Positions 17,573-26,218 are shown, counted from the first letter of the stretch. The stretch is DNA of 64,000 nt from Spartinivicinus ruber (GCF_011009015.1 NZ_CP048878.1:6295001-6359000); one strand, 5' to 3'. Numbers and translations are program-made. Notes: generated from the letters alone by a model not told the origin.

Positions 17573-19207
17573 TTACCCCGATAACATATCTTCCACCGGA
17601 TAAATAAGTCCACGGGATTCTATTGACTCGTACATTGTTCCAGTTTTTAGTTCAAAGACGTTTCTAAGGTCTTCCTCAGGTAGTTGCCCCCAGTCTTTAG
17701 TCTTTTTATTTTTAGCCTTTTGTTTTGGTATGTTTGCTTGTGCCGCCTTTTTGGTTGCTAGTTCTGCTGTTGTGGAATGAATTAATTGGATAACTGATAT
17801 ATCAGGGGTACGCCGTAAAGCATCAGTAACTAGCGGAACAGCAATATCTTCATTTACTCCCATTTCTATCAGCATGGCAATAGCGGATTTGGCTTTGTCT
17901 GTTTCTTCTGGTACACCAGTATCTATCCGGGAGTGTTGCTCTGGCTTAATAGCTGTTAAATGGTCAAAGGTGTTGAGTAGTTTTCCTTCTATTTCAGGCA
18001 TGAAAAGATCACCGTATTCGGATATTTTCTTTTTGTTACCCTGGCGAAGTGCATTTAGCATGGAGTGAACTGTTGTGAATTCGTCATTGTAAACTTGTTT
18101 AAGTAGATCAACGGTAATGAATTCATTACCTACCAATATTGCCCGGGCTTGAGCCAAGCACATCAGCTTAACCACAATATCTAGAATCCCTTGAGAAAGG
18201 TCATACAAGGTATCTCGAATGATTGTTGTGAGTGGTTTAGGCTCTTTAAGCCACTGGAATTGCCACAGCTCAGATATAAAGTCATCCCAGCTCTCGTCTT
18301 TGACCATCCTGTCCCAAAACACACTACCTTCTCCGGCGGAGCGTCGAGCTTTACGAAATTCACCAGCAAAAATAGGCAGGGCTTTTGGTGTTCCAATCAA
18401 TACAACTGATACACCAATGGTATTCACTAGTTTTACGAGAAAGTTGATCATTTTCTTCTCGCCACCACCTTTTGCTAAATCAAGGTGTTGAAATTCATCT
18501 ATAACCAGTAAGCCGACTGCGTGAATCAAAGATAATTGTGCGGCGCTTGTAATTAGATAACCGATACCTTTTCGAGAGCCGCCATACTTTTTCAAGTAGT
18601 TTGTTCCTAGCCGCCTGTCCAGGGCCATAAAAAAGCTCAGGCAGAACTCGGTCAGCGTACCATCATGAGGGCAGTCTACTTTTAACCAAGGTATTTGAAT
18701 CATGTTGTACTCTGGGTGGTATATTGCTTTGGGATAAGCTTTAAGTAATCGGTTAAAGGTTGTCGTTTTGCCTGAGCCAGAAATTCCAATCACGGCCATG
18801 GATGATGCAGTAGAGTCCACATCATCATGCATATAAGCATCTAAGTCTTTTTCGACAATTCTTTGATAGCCGTTATTTAAGTGCTTTTTAAAGCTGGCAT
18901 GTTTAGGGTTTCTACCCAGATAGCCTTGTCGGATCAGGATTGATAATTTTCTTTCAAGAACAATGTGAGAAGAAAGTGGCTCAAAAAAATCTTTAGTTAA
19001 CCTGGCAATTGCATGGACTCTAATGTGGCCAGGAAGATTCTTTTCTGATTCTTGAAACACCGGCCTTTTACTCAGTAGCTTTACAACACTGGCTGTATTC
19101 ATGATAGGAGGCAAGGCACTGATTAGCGGATTATCCGCATATTCAGCTAGCCCAGGATTAATGTAGTCTGCTTCGGGTATTTTGAAGTCTTGATGGTCGT
19201 TATTCAT
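17573..19207 (-). CDS. tnsC: Tn7-like TnsC, AAA+ ATPase regulator
   Basis: A 544-residue AAA+ ATPase (Tn7 TnsC is 555). Walker A GISGSGKT is at 141-148 and Walker B LLVIDEFQHL begins near 233; VVLIGTPKA supplies the sensor-1-like strand. TnsC links the target-site proteins TnsD or TnsE to the TnsA/TnsB transposase and blocks insertion near existing copies (target immunity). The Lys/Gln-rich C-terminal tail (about 500-530) is where Tn7 TnsC contacts TnsA. It overlaps tnsB by 8 bp and is followed after 2 bp by tnsD. Confidence 0.93.
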   Translation of the reverse strand: MNNDHQDFKIPEADYINPGLAEYADNPLISALPPIMNTASVVKLLSKRPVFQESEKNLPGHIRVHAIARLTKDFFEPLSSHIVLERKLSILIRQGYLGRNPKHASFKKHLNNGYQRIVEKDLDAYMHDDVDSTASSMAVIGISGSGKTTTFNRLLKAYPKAIYHPEYNMIQIPWLKVDCPHDGTLTEFCLSFFMALDRRLGTNYLKKYGGSRKGIGYLITSAAQLSLIHAVGLLVIDEFQHLDLAKGGGEKKMINFLVKLVNTIGVSVVLIGTPKALPIFAGEFRKARRSAGEGSVFWDRMVKDESWDDFISELWQFQWLKEPKPLTTIIRDTLYDLSQGILDIVVKLMCLAQARAILVGNEFITVDLLKQVYNDEFTTVHSMLNALRQGNKKKISEYGDLFMPEIEGKLLNTFDHLTAIKPEQHSRIDTGVPEETDKAKSAIAMLIEMGVNEDIAVPLVTDALRRTPDISVIQLIHSTTAELATKKAAQANIPKQKAKNKKTKDWGQLPEEDLRNVFELKTGTMYESIESRGLIYPVEDMLSG

Positions 19208-21308
19208 CAGACTCCTCCTGATTCAGAAGGTCTTTTAAGCGGGTAGGGACTTTAAAGCTTGCTCTGTTTTCTTCTGTTGGTCGAAGTGGAGTCACATTTT
19301 TTGGTGTTTCTTTGTTACTAGGTGGCAGTTTTTGCTGGGCTTTTTTAGTTCGCTCATAATGACGTTCATTTCTCTTGTTTTCATTAATTCCTTTCACCCG
19401 TTCTGACTTACTTAACGACGAAATATTGGGTTTTGCTAGCTTCGACTGATTAGCAATCTCCTCAAGCTCTGTGGTCAGATTCACTAAACCAGCTCGTTTT
19501 TTAAGTTTTGAGGTTGTTGCAACCTCTGCCTTAATATCATTCTTAAGCCAAACCTCCCAAATGGTTAAATCTCGGTACTCTCGGCTACGTTCAGTTAATT
19601 CAGCTTCCATAAATTCAGAATATGAATCAGTTGGGCGTATGTATATTTTATTTGAAAAGTAAGGGTCATAAGCAACTGTAACTGATTTAAGTCCAGAGTA
19701 ATTACCTTCAAACCACCCCATTTGAATTGCTTTTTTGCAGGTGTAGTAGCAACCAAATAATTTGACGCCATGTTCAGTGATTGTCGCTTTAGTGTGAGGA
19801 AATAAGTTTACTTGAACCAGTTTTTCTGGCGGGCGACGTAGCCGACCAGTACGGTACTCAATGCCCCAGTTCCAAAGTGTTACCGGGTTATGAGGCAATG
19901 ATGCTGGCATATCTTCGTCAGGATCGTATTTTGATAAACAATGCTCATTGTTATAAAAGAGCACAATCTTGATCATGAGCTGACTAAACTCTCGCAAGGT
20001 GTGTATAGCATCCTGACGGTAGTCTTTCCCATGCCGCTTTTTACCAATTGGGTTTTTGGTAACATAGCCTTCAACGAAGGGTTTAAACTTGGTCTGTATT
20101 GTTCGGAAATACCGTTCAACGATACCTTTCCAGTCAGCACGATAAGCCGGTGTATTCTCTATGTTGATGTGAAAAGCTTTGCTTAACACTTCCACATGCC
20201 TACCCATCATTTCACCTTTGTCACCAATAATGGTTTCCGGCAAACCAACGGATGGCCACATTTCTTCTGTTATATCGATATCAAATTGTTTGCAGTAGGC
20301 AACTTTGTCAAAAGCAGCATTAGCGATTGCTTCCATAGCACTTACCCAGGAAGGATTTTCCAGACCAATATACAAACCGACTATCATGCGGCTGAATACA
20401 TCAACGACTAAATAGATGGTTGGTCGACCAATAATACGCTCACGATCTTGAGTTGAGACCAAATAAATATCAGCAATGGTGGCATCTATTTGATAACGAC
20501 TACCTGGGCCTGATACTTCTGCTGTTGAGGTGTTAAGTACCGGTCGGAAGTCTTTCAAGTAATTAACTTTACCTTCTCGTTTTTTGGTTACCTCAATAGG
20601 GGAATACTCTTTTTCAAAAAAATATTTAAACTGTCGCTCAGTGGGGACTTCTAGCAGATCTTTGGGTTTACAAGGTAGTTTTACACCAAAAGCAATAAGC
20701 ATTTGGTTGTAGGCATAATCAAAGTCGTATTTATTTTCATTTAAATAACTTTTTTCAATGGCAACCCGAAAAATGCTACGAATATTATCGTCAACATTAA
20801 TACCGGTACCAGCTGACCGGGTTCTTGGAGCTCCACGTTTTTTCTCACCTGCAGCTCGAGTCTTACCTGCACCGCCACATTTTTCATAACGACCACTTAA
20901 TGCATTTTTGCACAGACCAAATTGCCAATATCGGCGTAACCACCGATAAATGGTTTGCTTTATTGCACCACTTTGTTTTTGCACTTGATCAATGAGAGAG
21001 CCCCGTTCTTTGCGAAGGTAAATAGCCGGTTGAGCAGAAATAATGTCTTTAATTGCAGCCCAGGCATTTTCTTGTACCTGTTCAGCTTTAGAGCCTTCTT
21101 TGGGTGCGGTAAGTGCAATGTGAACATAGGGGTCTTCGATTTTTTTCAAGGAACCGTTTGCCGTTTGATGCTCAAAGTCTGCTCGCTCTACTGCTTTGGG
21201 TAACGCATTTTCTGAATCAATATCTATCCAAAATATGATCTGTTTATTGGACCACAGCACTCTAATGCGACTGTCACCATATTGGTAAACATCATTAGGC
21301 ATAAACAT
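19200..21308 (-). CDS. tnsB: Tn7-like TnsB, DDE transposase
   Basis: 702 residues, the same length as Tn7 TnsB. The DDE catalytic triad can be placed at D275 (YQIDAT), D363 (IIGDKGE) and E398 (KGIVERYF); spacings of 88 and 35 equal those of Tn7 TnsB. Before it lie HTH-type DNA-binding segments (about 105-130, TIYRWLRRYW) and after it a beta-barrel region and a Lys-rich tail that contacts TnsC in Tn7. TnsB binds the repeated end sites and cuts and joins the 3' strands. The stop of tnsA overlaps the start by 14 bp. Confidence 0.96.
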   Translation of the reverse strand: MFMPNDVYQYGDSRIRVLWSNKQIIFWIDIDSENALPKAVERADFEHQTANGSLKKIEDPYVHIALTAPKEGSKAEQVQENAWAAIKDIISAQPAIYLRKERGSLIDQVQKQSGAIKQTIYRWLRRYWQFGLCKNALSGRYEKCGGAGKTRAAGEKKRGAPRTRSAGTGINVDDNIRSIFRVAIEKSYLNENKYDFDYAYNQMLIAFGVKLPCKPKDLLEVPTERQFKYFFEKEYSPIEVTKKREGKVNYLKDFRPVLNTSTAEVSGPGSRYQIDATIADIYLVSTQDRERIIGRPTIYLVVDVFSRMIVGLYIGLENPSWVSAMEAIANAAFDKVAYCKQFDIDITEEMWPSVGLPETIIGDKGEMMGRHVEVLSKAFHINIENTPAYRADWKGIVERYFRTIQTKFKPFVEGYVTKNPIGKKRHGKDYRQDAIHTLREFSQLMIKIVLFYNNEHCLSKYDPDEDMPASLPHNPVTLWNWGIEYRTGRLRRPPEKLVQVNLFPHTKATITEHGVKLFGCYYTCKKAIQMGWFEGNYSGLKSVTVAYDPYFSNKIYIRPTDSYSEFMEAELTERSREYRDLTIWEVWLKNDIKAEVATTSKLKKRAGLVNLTTELEEIANQSKLAKPNISSLSKSERVKGINENKRNERHYERTKKAQQKLPPSNKETPKNVTPLRPTEENRASFKVPTRLKDLLNQEESDE

Positions 21309-22152
21309 AAGCTGTTTTTCCTTTCAGCCAATGTTCAGAAGCTTGAATTTGATTAGACCTTAATGATCGATGATTAATATTCGACATATTCCAGTAAAAA
21401 GCTTGCTGAGCTAATAAATGACGCAAATAAAGTAAGTAAGTGCCACGTTTTACACCTTTATTTTCATCAAGGAGAGACATGACATGAGCTATTTTAGCTT
21501 CAGGGTAGGTTTGTAATGCTTTCCATATTTCTGAGAAAACCAGTTGTTGGTTTTGCTGATCCAATTCAAAGTTATATAAGTGTGGTATTAGCCATTTAAT
21601 ATTTTGAATGAGAGTTTTGGGTACCTCTTGTTCAGTAAATATAAACCACGAAAAACCTTGTGATTCCCAAAAATTTCGTTCTAGTTCTAGCTTTTCGATT
21701 ACCCGTTTATTTTCTAAATCTTTAGCGTACTTAACTGCAACTGCATGGGTTGTGATGATACCTTCCTGTTCCAGGTCGATAAGCAAGTCGGTTGTCATGA
21801 CTTGAAACACGCCTTTATAAGCTGGGTGTTTAATGCCAACCCTTTCAGAAATTTCCAAAGTCTTTTCGGGGTCTAAGGGAAACTGTTCTCGGATATCGAC
21901 TACTTTCTCAGACCAGTCAAATAGTAAGAATGCAGCAAGCTCAAGGTCGGATAGTAAATGAACAATTCGGCCATGGGTTATGGATGGTCGTCTGTGGACT
22001 CGCCCCTTACTGGGAACATCCTGAACTTTAAGAAAAGGCTTGTAGTACTTACCGTGTCCTTCACCACGACCTTCTTTGAAGCGCCTTATTATATTGGGCT
22101 TTAGCAGCTCTACGACGGGCTTTATGGAGGGTTCGAGAAATGAACGTCCAAG
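21295..22152 (-). CDS. tnsA: Tn7-like TnsA endonuclease, start codon not found (probable frameshift)
   Basis: TnsA cuts the 5' strands at the element ends. Homology is continuous in one frame from about 22083 to 21295: RFKEGRGEGHG, VQDVPSKGRVHR, HLLSDLELAAF, VDIREQFPLDP, GIKHPAYKGVFQVMTTD, VEKLELE-type helix. The catalytic residues match Tn7 E63 (SDLEL), D114 (MTTD) and K132 (VAVK). A TTG at 21858 is too late to be the start. Upstream the frame runs to a TAG at 22153-22155 without any ATG, GTG or TTG. A second frame encodes SRTLHKARRRAAKAQYN just before 22096, a plausible TnsA N-terminus, which suggests a one-base shift near 22084-22100. It could be a sequencing error, a real inactivation or recoding. 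Confidence 0.85.
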   Translation of the reverse strand, partial: LGRSFLEPSIKPVVELLKPNIIRRFKEGRGEGHGKYYKPFLKVQDVPSKGRVHRRPSITHGRIVHLLSDLELAAFLLFDWSEKVVDIREQFPLDPEKTLEISERVGIKHPAYKGVFQVMTTDLLIDLEQEGIITTHAVAVKYAKDLENKRVIEKLELERNFWESQGFSWFIFTEQEVPKTLIQNIKWLIPHLYNFELDQQNQQLVFSEIWKALQTYPEAKIAHVMSLLDENKGVKRGTYLLYLRHLLAQQAFYWNMSNINHRSLRSNQIQASEHWLKGKTAYVYA

Positions 22153-22187
22153 CTATGCCAACACTGTTAGCATAGCTCAGAATGGCC

Positions 22188-22216
22188 AAAGTATGATACT
22201 TTATTGTCTTTCTACA
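22188..22216 (-). repeat. right end of transposon A with a single TnsB-type site
   Basis: Read from the terminus inwards (minus strand) this is TGTAGAAAGACAATAAAGT followed by atcatacttt. It contains one caataaagtatcat-type site like the Tn7 TnsB sites (ACAATAAAGT core). No further site follows before the tnsA coding region, whereas Tn7 has four overlapping sites at this end. Confidence 0.75.
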
Positions 22217-22221
22217 ATAGT
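22217..22221 (+). repeat. 5-bp target duplication between the two stacked elements
   Basis: atagt lies exactly between the ACA end of element A (22214-22216) and the TGT start of the mini-element (22222). The same five bases recur at 22571-22575. Tn7-family insertion makes 5-bp duplications. Confidence 0.8.
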
Positions 22222-22372
22222 TGTAGATTTACAATAAAGCATCATACTTTTGAGCGTCGTAAGCCATTGATTTTACTAGAACAACTTTTCTGTGATCATT
22301 GCTAAAGTATCATACTTTTGTCGTCTTGTTTATGGATATTCTACATTATTCAAACAATAAAGTATCATACTA
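22222..22372 (+). repeat. left-end TnsB-type sites of the mini-element
   Basis: Forward sites at 22230-22251 (tacaataaagcatcatactt core), 22301-22319 (taaagtatcatactttt) and 22354-22371 (acaataaagtatcatac). Their spacing (about 50-70 bp) is like the three separated sites of Tn7L. Confidence 0.75.
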
Positions 22373-22504
22373 AGCATGTTCATTGAGCTTTAAAAGTTTG
22401 CCACATTTAAGTCTCAAACCACTTAAATACAGTGTTTTAAGAGCTTTCTATCGATACATTATTCATATATAACTCTTACTTTTAGAGCTTTTTTTGATCA
22501 GCAA

Positions 22505-22570
22505 AGTATGAGACATTTTTGTTTAGTATGATACTTTATTGTTTGTCACATACTTTAATGTCTTTCTACA
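22505..22570 (-). repeat. right-end TnsB-type sites of the mini-element
   Basis: Reverse-orientation sites begin near 22505 (agtatgagacattttt, the weakest), 22526 (agtatgatactttattgt) and 22548 (acatactttaatgtcttt), about 21-22 bp apart, and run into the terminal tctaca. Packed sites of this kind characterise Tn7R. Confidence 0.75.
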
Positions 22571-22575
22571 ATAGT
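22571..22575 (+). repeat. 5-bp target duplication next to glmS
   Basis: atagt directly follows the terminal ACA at 22568-22570 and matches 22217-22221. It marks the insertion point, 19 bp before the start of the glmS stop triplet region (stop at 22595-22597). Confidence 0.8.
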
Positions 22576-22650
22576 TGGTTATAATAGTTTTTTGCTACTC
22601 AACCGTCACTGACTTCGCCAAATTCCTTGGTTGATCCACATCTGTACCTT
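22571..22650 (-). other. attTn7: TnsD target in the 3' end of glmS
   Basis: In Tn7 biology TnsD binds the last codons of glmS and the element inserts about 25 bp downstream of the stop. Here 24 bp (22571-22594) separate the element end from the glmS TAG, and the glmS C-terminus (NLAKSVTVE) is intact. The exact limits of the binding site are inferred from the family. Confidence 0.8.
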
Positions 22651-24430
22651 TAATAATCGCCACATAATAAGACAGTAGCTGTAAAGGTACTGTGTAGATA
22701 ATGGGGGCGATGACTTCGGGGACGTCTTCAAGGTGCATCACTTTTACACCTTCGGAGTTGGCTAGTTTGGTGTGGGTGTCGGCAAATACGTAAAGTAATC
22801 CACCACGAGCGCGGACTTCTTCCATATTGGATTTTAATTTTTCCAATAATTCGTTATTAGGTGCCACTACGACCACTGGCATATCGGTGTCAATTAATGC
22901 TAATGGCCCGTGTTTTAATTCACCTGCCGCATAGGCTTCTGCGTGAATGTAAGAAATTTCTTTTAATTTTAAGGCCCCTTCCATAGCAATTGGGTATTGG
23001 TTGCCGCGGCCCAAAAATAAGCTGTGGTGTTTTTCACTGAACTCTTCAGCTAAGTGCTCGATGTCATTACTCAACTGTAAAACATGATTAATTTTATTAG
23101 GGACTTCTTTTAAGGCTTTAACTATTTCTGCTTCTTGCTCTTTTGATAAGCCTTTTTGTTTGGCTATAGAAGTAACCAACATTAATAGTGCAATTAGTTG
23201 AGTGGTAAATGCTTTAGTTGAAGCAACACCAATTTCTGCGCCTGCACGAGTCATAAAAGCAAGGTCAGACTCTCTCACTAATGATGAACCAGGTACGTTA
23301 CAGATAGAGAGTGATGCCATAAAGCCGGACTCTTTTGCTAGCCTTAAGGCAGCTAAAGTATCGGCGGTTTCACCGGATTGGGATATAGTGACAAATAAAC
23401 AGTTTTTAGGCACAAAAGATTTACGGTAGCGGAATTCTGAAGCAATTTCGACATTACATTGAATACCGGCGATTGCTTCAAACCAATAGCGGGCTACCAT
23501 TGCAGCATGATAGCTGGTACCACAAGCAATAATTTGTACTGCTTCTGCCTTGCTAAATAGTTCTTTGGCATTTGGCCCAAAGCTTTCTTCAATAACTTGT
23601 TTTTCACTTAAACGGCCTTCCAGCGTATTATTAATTGCTTCTGGCTGCTCGTGAATTTCTTTTAACATGAAATGGCGATATTTACCTTTATCGCCTGCAT
23701 CATGTTCTACAGAGCTTTCGGCTATTTCACGTTCTACTTGATCGCCATTGGTATCATAGACTTGAACAGATTGGCGGGTAATTTCTACGATATCGCCTTC
23801 TTCTAAAAACATAAAACGGCGAGTAACGGGTAATAATGCCAGCTGATCTGAAGCAACAAAGTTTTCACCAATGCCTAAACCAATCACTAAAGGGCTGCCA
23901 GAACGAGCAGCAATAGCTCGACTAGGATCACGACGGTCGATAACCATCATGCCATATGCCCCTTCAAGTTGATGAACAGTTTTTTTTACGGCTTCTAATA
24001 AGTTATTGCCATTGGATTTCAGTTCGTGGTGAATTAGATGAGCGATGACTTCAGTGTCTGTATCAGAGGTAAATTCGTAGCCACTTTGCACTAAGTAATT
24101 TCTTAGAATTTCGTGGTTTTCAATAATACCATTGTGGACAACGGCAATATCTTCACCAGAAAAGTGGGGATGGGCATTACGCTCACTGGGTTCACCATGG
24201 GTAGCCCAGCGGGTATGAGCAACACCAGTACCACCAGTTAAAGGGCCCAAACTCAAAGCATCAGCCAGCTCAGCTACTTTACCTAGCCGTCTGATTCGCT
24301 TTAGTTGGCCTTCATTATCAATGATGGCAACGCCTGCTGAATCATAGCCTCTGTATTCTAAGCGGCGTAGGCCTTCCACTAAAATATCTGCTACATCACG
24401 TTGCGCTACTGCGCCAACAATTCCACACAT
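22595..24430 (-). CDS. glmS: glutamine-fructose-6-phosphate aminotransferase (isomerising)
   Basis: 611 residues, the usual length. It makes glucosamine-6-phosphate from fructose-6-phosphate and glutamine, the first step to UDP-GlcNAc for peptidoglycan and LPS. MCGIVGA gives the N-terminal catalytic Cys of the glutaminase domain (1-240). Two SIS domains follow ([26 protein letters not shown]), and the C-terminus ends in LAKSVTVE, which also encodes the Tn7 target. It lies downstream of glmU in the same direction, 225 bp apart, as in relatives. The Tn7-like elements sit beyond the stop and leave the gene intact. Confidence 0.98.
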   Translation of the reverse strand: MCGIVGAVAQRDVADILVEGLRRLEYRGYDSAGVAIIDNEGQLKRIRRLGKVAELADALSLGPLTGGTGVAHTRWATHGEPSERNAHPHFSGEDIAVVHNGIIENHEILRNYLVQSGYEFTSDTDTEVIAHLIHHELKSNGNNLLEAVKKTVHQLEGAYGMMVIDRRDPSRAIAARSGSPLVIGLGIGENFVASDQLALLPVTRRFMFLEEGDIVEITRQSVQVYDTNGDQVEREIAESSVEHDAGDKGKYRHFMLKEIHEQPEAINNTLEGRLSEKQVIEESFGPNAKELFSKAEAVQIIACGTSYHAAMVARYWFEAIAGIQCNVEIASEFRYRKSFVPKNCLFVTISQSGETADTLAALRLAKESGFMASLSICNVPGSSLVRESDLAFMTRAGAEIGVASTKAFTTQLIALLMLVTSIAKQKGLSKEQEAEIVKALKEVPNKINHVLQLSNDIEHLAEEFSEKHHSLFLGRGNQYPIAMEGALKLKEISYIHAEAYAAGELKHGPLALIDTDMPVVVVAPNNELLEKLKSNMEEVRARGGLLYVFADTHTKLANSEGVKVMHLEDVPEVIAPIIYTVPLQLLSYYVAIIKGTDVDQPRNLAKSVTVE

Positions 24431-24655
24431 AGTTGAGTTCCTTTATTTAAACTCTTTCCTGATACCAACAAAATAACCTGTTCACTATAGTCAAAATGAA
24501 TTGCCTTTAGGTGAGGCCGTCAAGTGATAAAGCCCAGGAGCTTATGAGTAATAAGTGACTGGGATGACAGTTAAATGCTCCATGCGTTAACTGCATTCTT
24601 ACCATCCTTGGTGATCAAGAACGACACAACAAAGCATAAAGGTAATTCACGACAA

Positions 24656-26023
24656 CTAGGATTTTTTAGTGGGCCGCTGCCATCCCCCTAAGTTTGTCTG
24701 GCGGGTTCTGCCGATAGCTAACTCATTGGCTGGAACATTTTTGGTGATAGTTGATCCTGCTCCTGTTGTAGCACCTTTGCTGATAGTAACAGGCGCTACT
24801 AATGAGGTATTCGAGCCAATGAATACGTTGTCTTCAATTGTGGTTGTAAACTTGTTGGCGCCATCATAATTGCAGGTAATGGTACCAGCTCCAATATTCA
24901 CATGTGCGCCGACCTCAGCGTCACCCACATAGCTCAGGTGGTTAACTTTACTGCCTATACCAATTTTGGCTTTTTTAGTTTCTACAAAATTACCCACTTT
25001 GGCTTTATCGGCTAACTCAGTACCAGGACGTAGTCGAGCAAATGGGCCGATATCACAGCTGCTGTGGATAGTAGAATCTTCAATAATAGAGTTGGCTTTA
25101 ATGGTGGTATTTGAGCCAACCTGGCAGTTTTTCAAAATACAGTTGGGCTCGATAGTAATGTTATCACCAAGTGTCACTTGGCCTTCAAAGACTGTATTAA
25201 CGTCAATGATCACATCTTTGCCAACGGATACTTCACCGCGGATATCTATACGACTGGGGTCTCTTAATGTTGCCCCTGCTATCATCAGATCTTCTGCTTG
25301 CTGTAATTGATGCCAACGCTCTAACTTGGCAAGCTGAATTTTATTGTTTACCCCTTCGACTTCTTGTTCACAAGAAGGGTGTACGGCAGTTATGGTCATG
25401 CCATCTGCTACAGCCATGGCAACAATATCTGTCAAATAATATTCACCCTGAGCATTGTCATTAGATAATTTAGGTAACCAGTGGTGTAGTTTTTCGGAGC
25501 TGACAGCCATGATGCCTGTGTTAATTTCGTTAATAGCTAATTGCTCTGGTGTGGCATCTTTATGCTCAACAATTGCTGTAATTTTTTCTTCATTGTTGCG
25601 AACTATACGACCATAGCCAGTAGCATCTGCAAGTGTGACTGTTAATAAAGCGAATCCAGTTTGCTGAGCTGCATTAATCAGCTGTTGTATTGTTTCTTTT
25701 TTAAGCAGTGGCACATCGCCGTATAAAATCAGCACCAAATCTGAGCCTGCGACATGCTCTATTGCTTGATGAACAGCATGGCCGGTGCCAAGCTGCTGCT
25801 CTTGTAATACCCAACTAGCCGGGTACTGACTAAGAGTTGATTTGACTTGATCACTGCCATGGCCAATGACCACATGAGTTTGGCTTTCTGTCAGTGCCTG
25901 TTGTGCAGTTTCAATTACGTGGGCTAGCATCGGCTTTCCTGCAATTTCATGAAGCACCTTGGGTAGGTTTGACTTCATGCGTGTACCTTGGCCTGCAGCC
26001 AGAATAACTGTATCTACCTTCAT
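24656..26023 (-). CDS. glmU: bifunctional UDP-GlcNAc pyrophosphorylase / GlcN-1-P acetyltransferase
   Basis: 455 residues from the chosen ATG (MKVDTVILAAGQGTRM). A TTG five codons upstream is possible, but the ATG is preceded by GGATAG and starts exactly at the conserved nucleotidyltransferase motif LAAGQGTRM. The N-terminal half holds QQLGTGHA, YGDVPLL and GEYYLTDI. The C-terminal half is a left-handed beta-helix of hexapeptide repeats with RLRPGTEL, NFVETKKA, NHLSYVGDAE and GAGTITCNYDGANK. It makes UDP-GlcNAc from GlcN-1-P, acetyl-CoA and UTP, directly downstream of the GlmS pathway. It follows the atp operon after its terminator. Confidence 0.97.
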   Translation of the reverse strand: MKVDTVILAAGQGTRMKSNLPKVLHEIAGKPMLAHVIETAQQALTESQTHVVIGHGSDQVKSTLSQYPASWVLQEQQLGTGHAVHQAIEHVAGSDLVLILYGDVPLLKKETIQQLINAAQQTGFALLTVTLADATGYGRIVRNNEEKITAIVEHKDATPEQLAINEINTGIMAVSSEKLHHWLPKLSNDNAQGEYYLTDIVAMAVADGMTITAVHPSCEQEVEGVNNKIQLAKLERWHQLQQAEDLMIAGATLRDPSRIDIRGEVSVGKDVIIDVNTVFEGQVTLGDNITIEPNCILKNCQVGSNTTIKANSIIEDSTIHSSCDIGPFARLRPGTELADKAKVGNFVETKKAKIGIGSKVNHLSYVGDAEVGAHVNIGAGTITCNYDGANKFTTTIEDNVFIGSNTSLVAPVTISKGATTGAGSTITKNVPANELAIGRTRQTNLGGWQRPTKKS

Positions 26024-26052
26024 GGTTTTTCTATCCAAATCCGACAGTTATT

Positions 26053-26136
26053 AGGGTATCTCTAAAAATGCACTTTCTACCCGATAGCTGTGCTGCCTTG
26101 CTCTCATGAATAAATTACTATTTTTAGAGGTGCCCT
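26053..26136. repeat. 84-bp palindromic repeat with IS-like ends
   Basis: agggtatctctaaaaat (26053-26069) and atttttagaggtgccct (26120-26136) are inverted copies matching at 15 of 17 positions. The GGGCACCTCTAAAAA-like end resembles an insertion-sequence terminus, and the interior is too short to code. It is probably a MITE or an IS remnant in the glmU-atpC gap. Confidence 0.55.
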
Positions 26137-26144
26137 TAAGTATA

Positions 26145-26212
26145 TATACTCTTCGCGAATAATTTTTCGCTTTGACTTTAGCCAGGGTGGAAAATTATTC
26201 GTGAAGGGTATA
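26145..26212. repeat. 68-bp palindromic repeat (REP-like)
   Basis: tatactcttcgcgaataatt (with a following tt) starting at 26145 is mirrored by aaaattattcgtgaagggta (with ta) at 26191-26212; 20 of 22 bases pair. A long hairpin in the atpC-glmU gap, of the type that recurs in genomes as REP or MITE elements. Confidence 0.6.
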
Positions 26213-26218
26213 AAACAA

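Larger units (their letters stand above)
1..22216. mobile_element. Tn7-like transposon A (left end outside window)
   Basis: The tnsABCDE genes (14447-22152) lie with tnsA nearest the right end and glmS, as in Tn7. The right terminus is read at 22214-22216 (aca), preceded by a TnsB-type site, and is followed by atagt. No left end (a TGT terminus with forward caataaagtatcat-type sites) was found between genes down to position 1, so everything from 1 to 14385 is inferred to be cargo. The NRPS genes are about half G+C in lines I counted, against clearly lower values in tns and atp genes, which fits a separate origin for the cargo. The inference would fail if an unrecognised left end lies inside 1-14446. 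Confidence 0.8.
22222..22570. mobile_element. 349-bp non-coding Tn7-like mini-element
   Basis: The segment begins TGTAGATTTAC and ends tctttctaca, the terminal inverted pattern of Tn7-like elements, and is flanked on both sides by atagt. Three forward TnsB-type sites occupy the left about 150 bp and at least three reverse sites occupy the right about 65 bp. This is the asymmetric end design of Tn7 (spaced left sites, packed right sites). The 130 bp between hold no gene. It lies 24 bp from the glmS stop, where a Tn7 insertion is expected. It may be a miniature element mobilised by TnsABCD or a second element reduced by deletion to its two ends. Confidence 0.82.

Noticed and set aside
21295-21858. 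TTG at 21858 as the start of tnsA
   Set aside because: Clear TnsA homology, including the catalytic Glu in SDLEL, continues upstream in the same frame to about 22083.
22188-22570. CRISPR-like array near tnsA
   Set aside because: The repeated 17-20-bp units change orientation and spacing as TnsB sites do, there are no spacers of regular length, and there are no cas genes.
26024-26038. TTG start for glmU five codons upstream
   Set aside because: The ATG at 26023 has a better-placed GGATAG and begins at the conserved motif.
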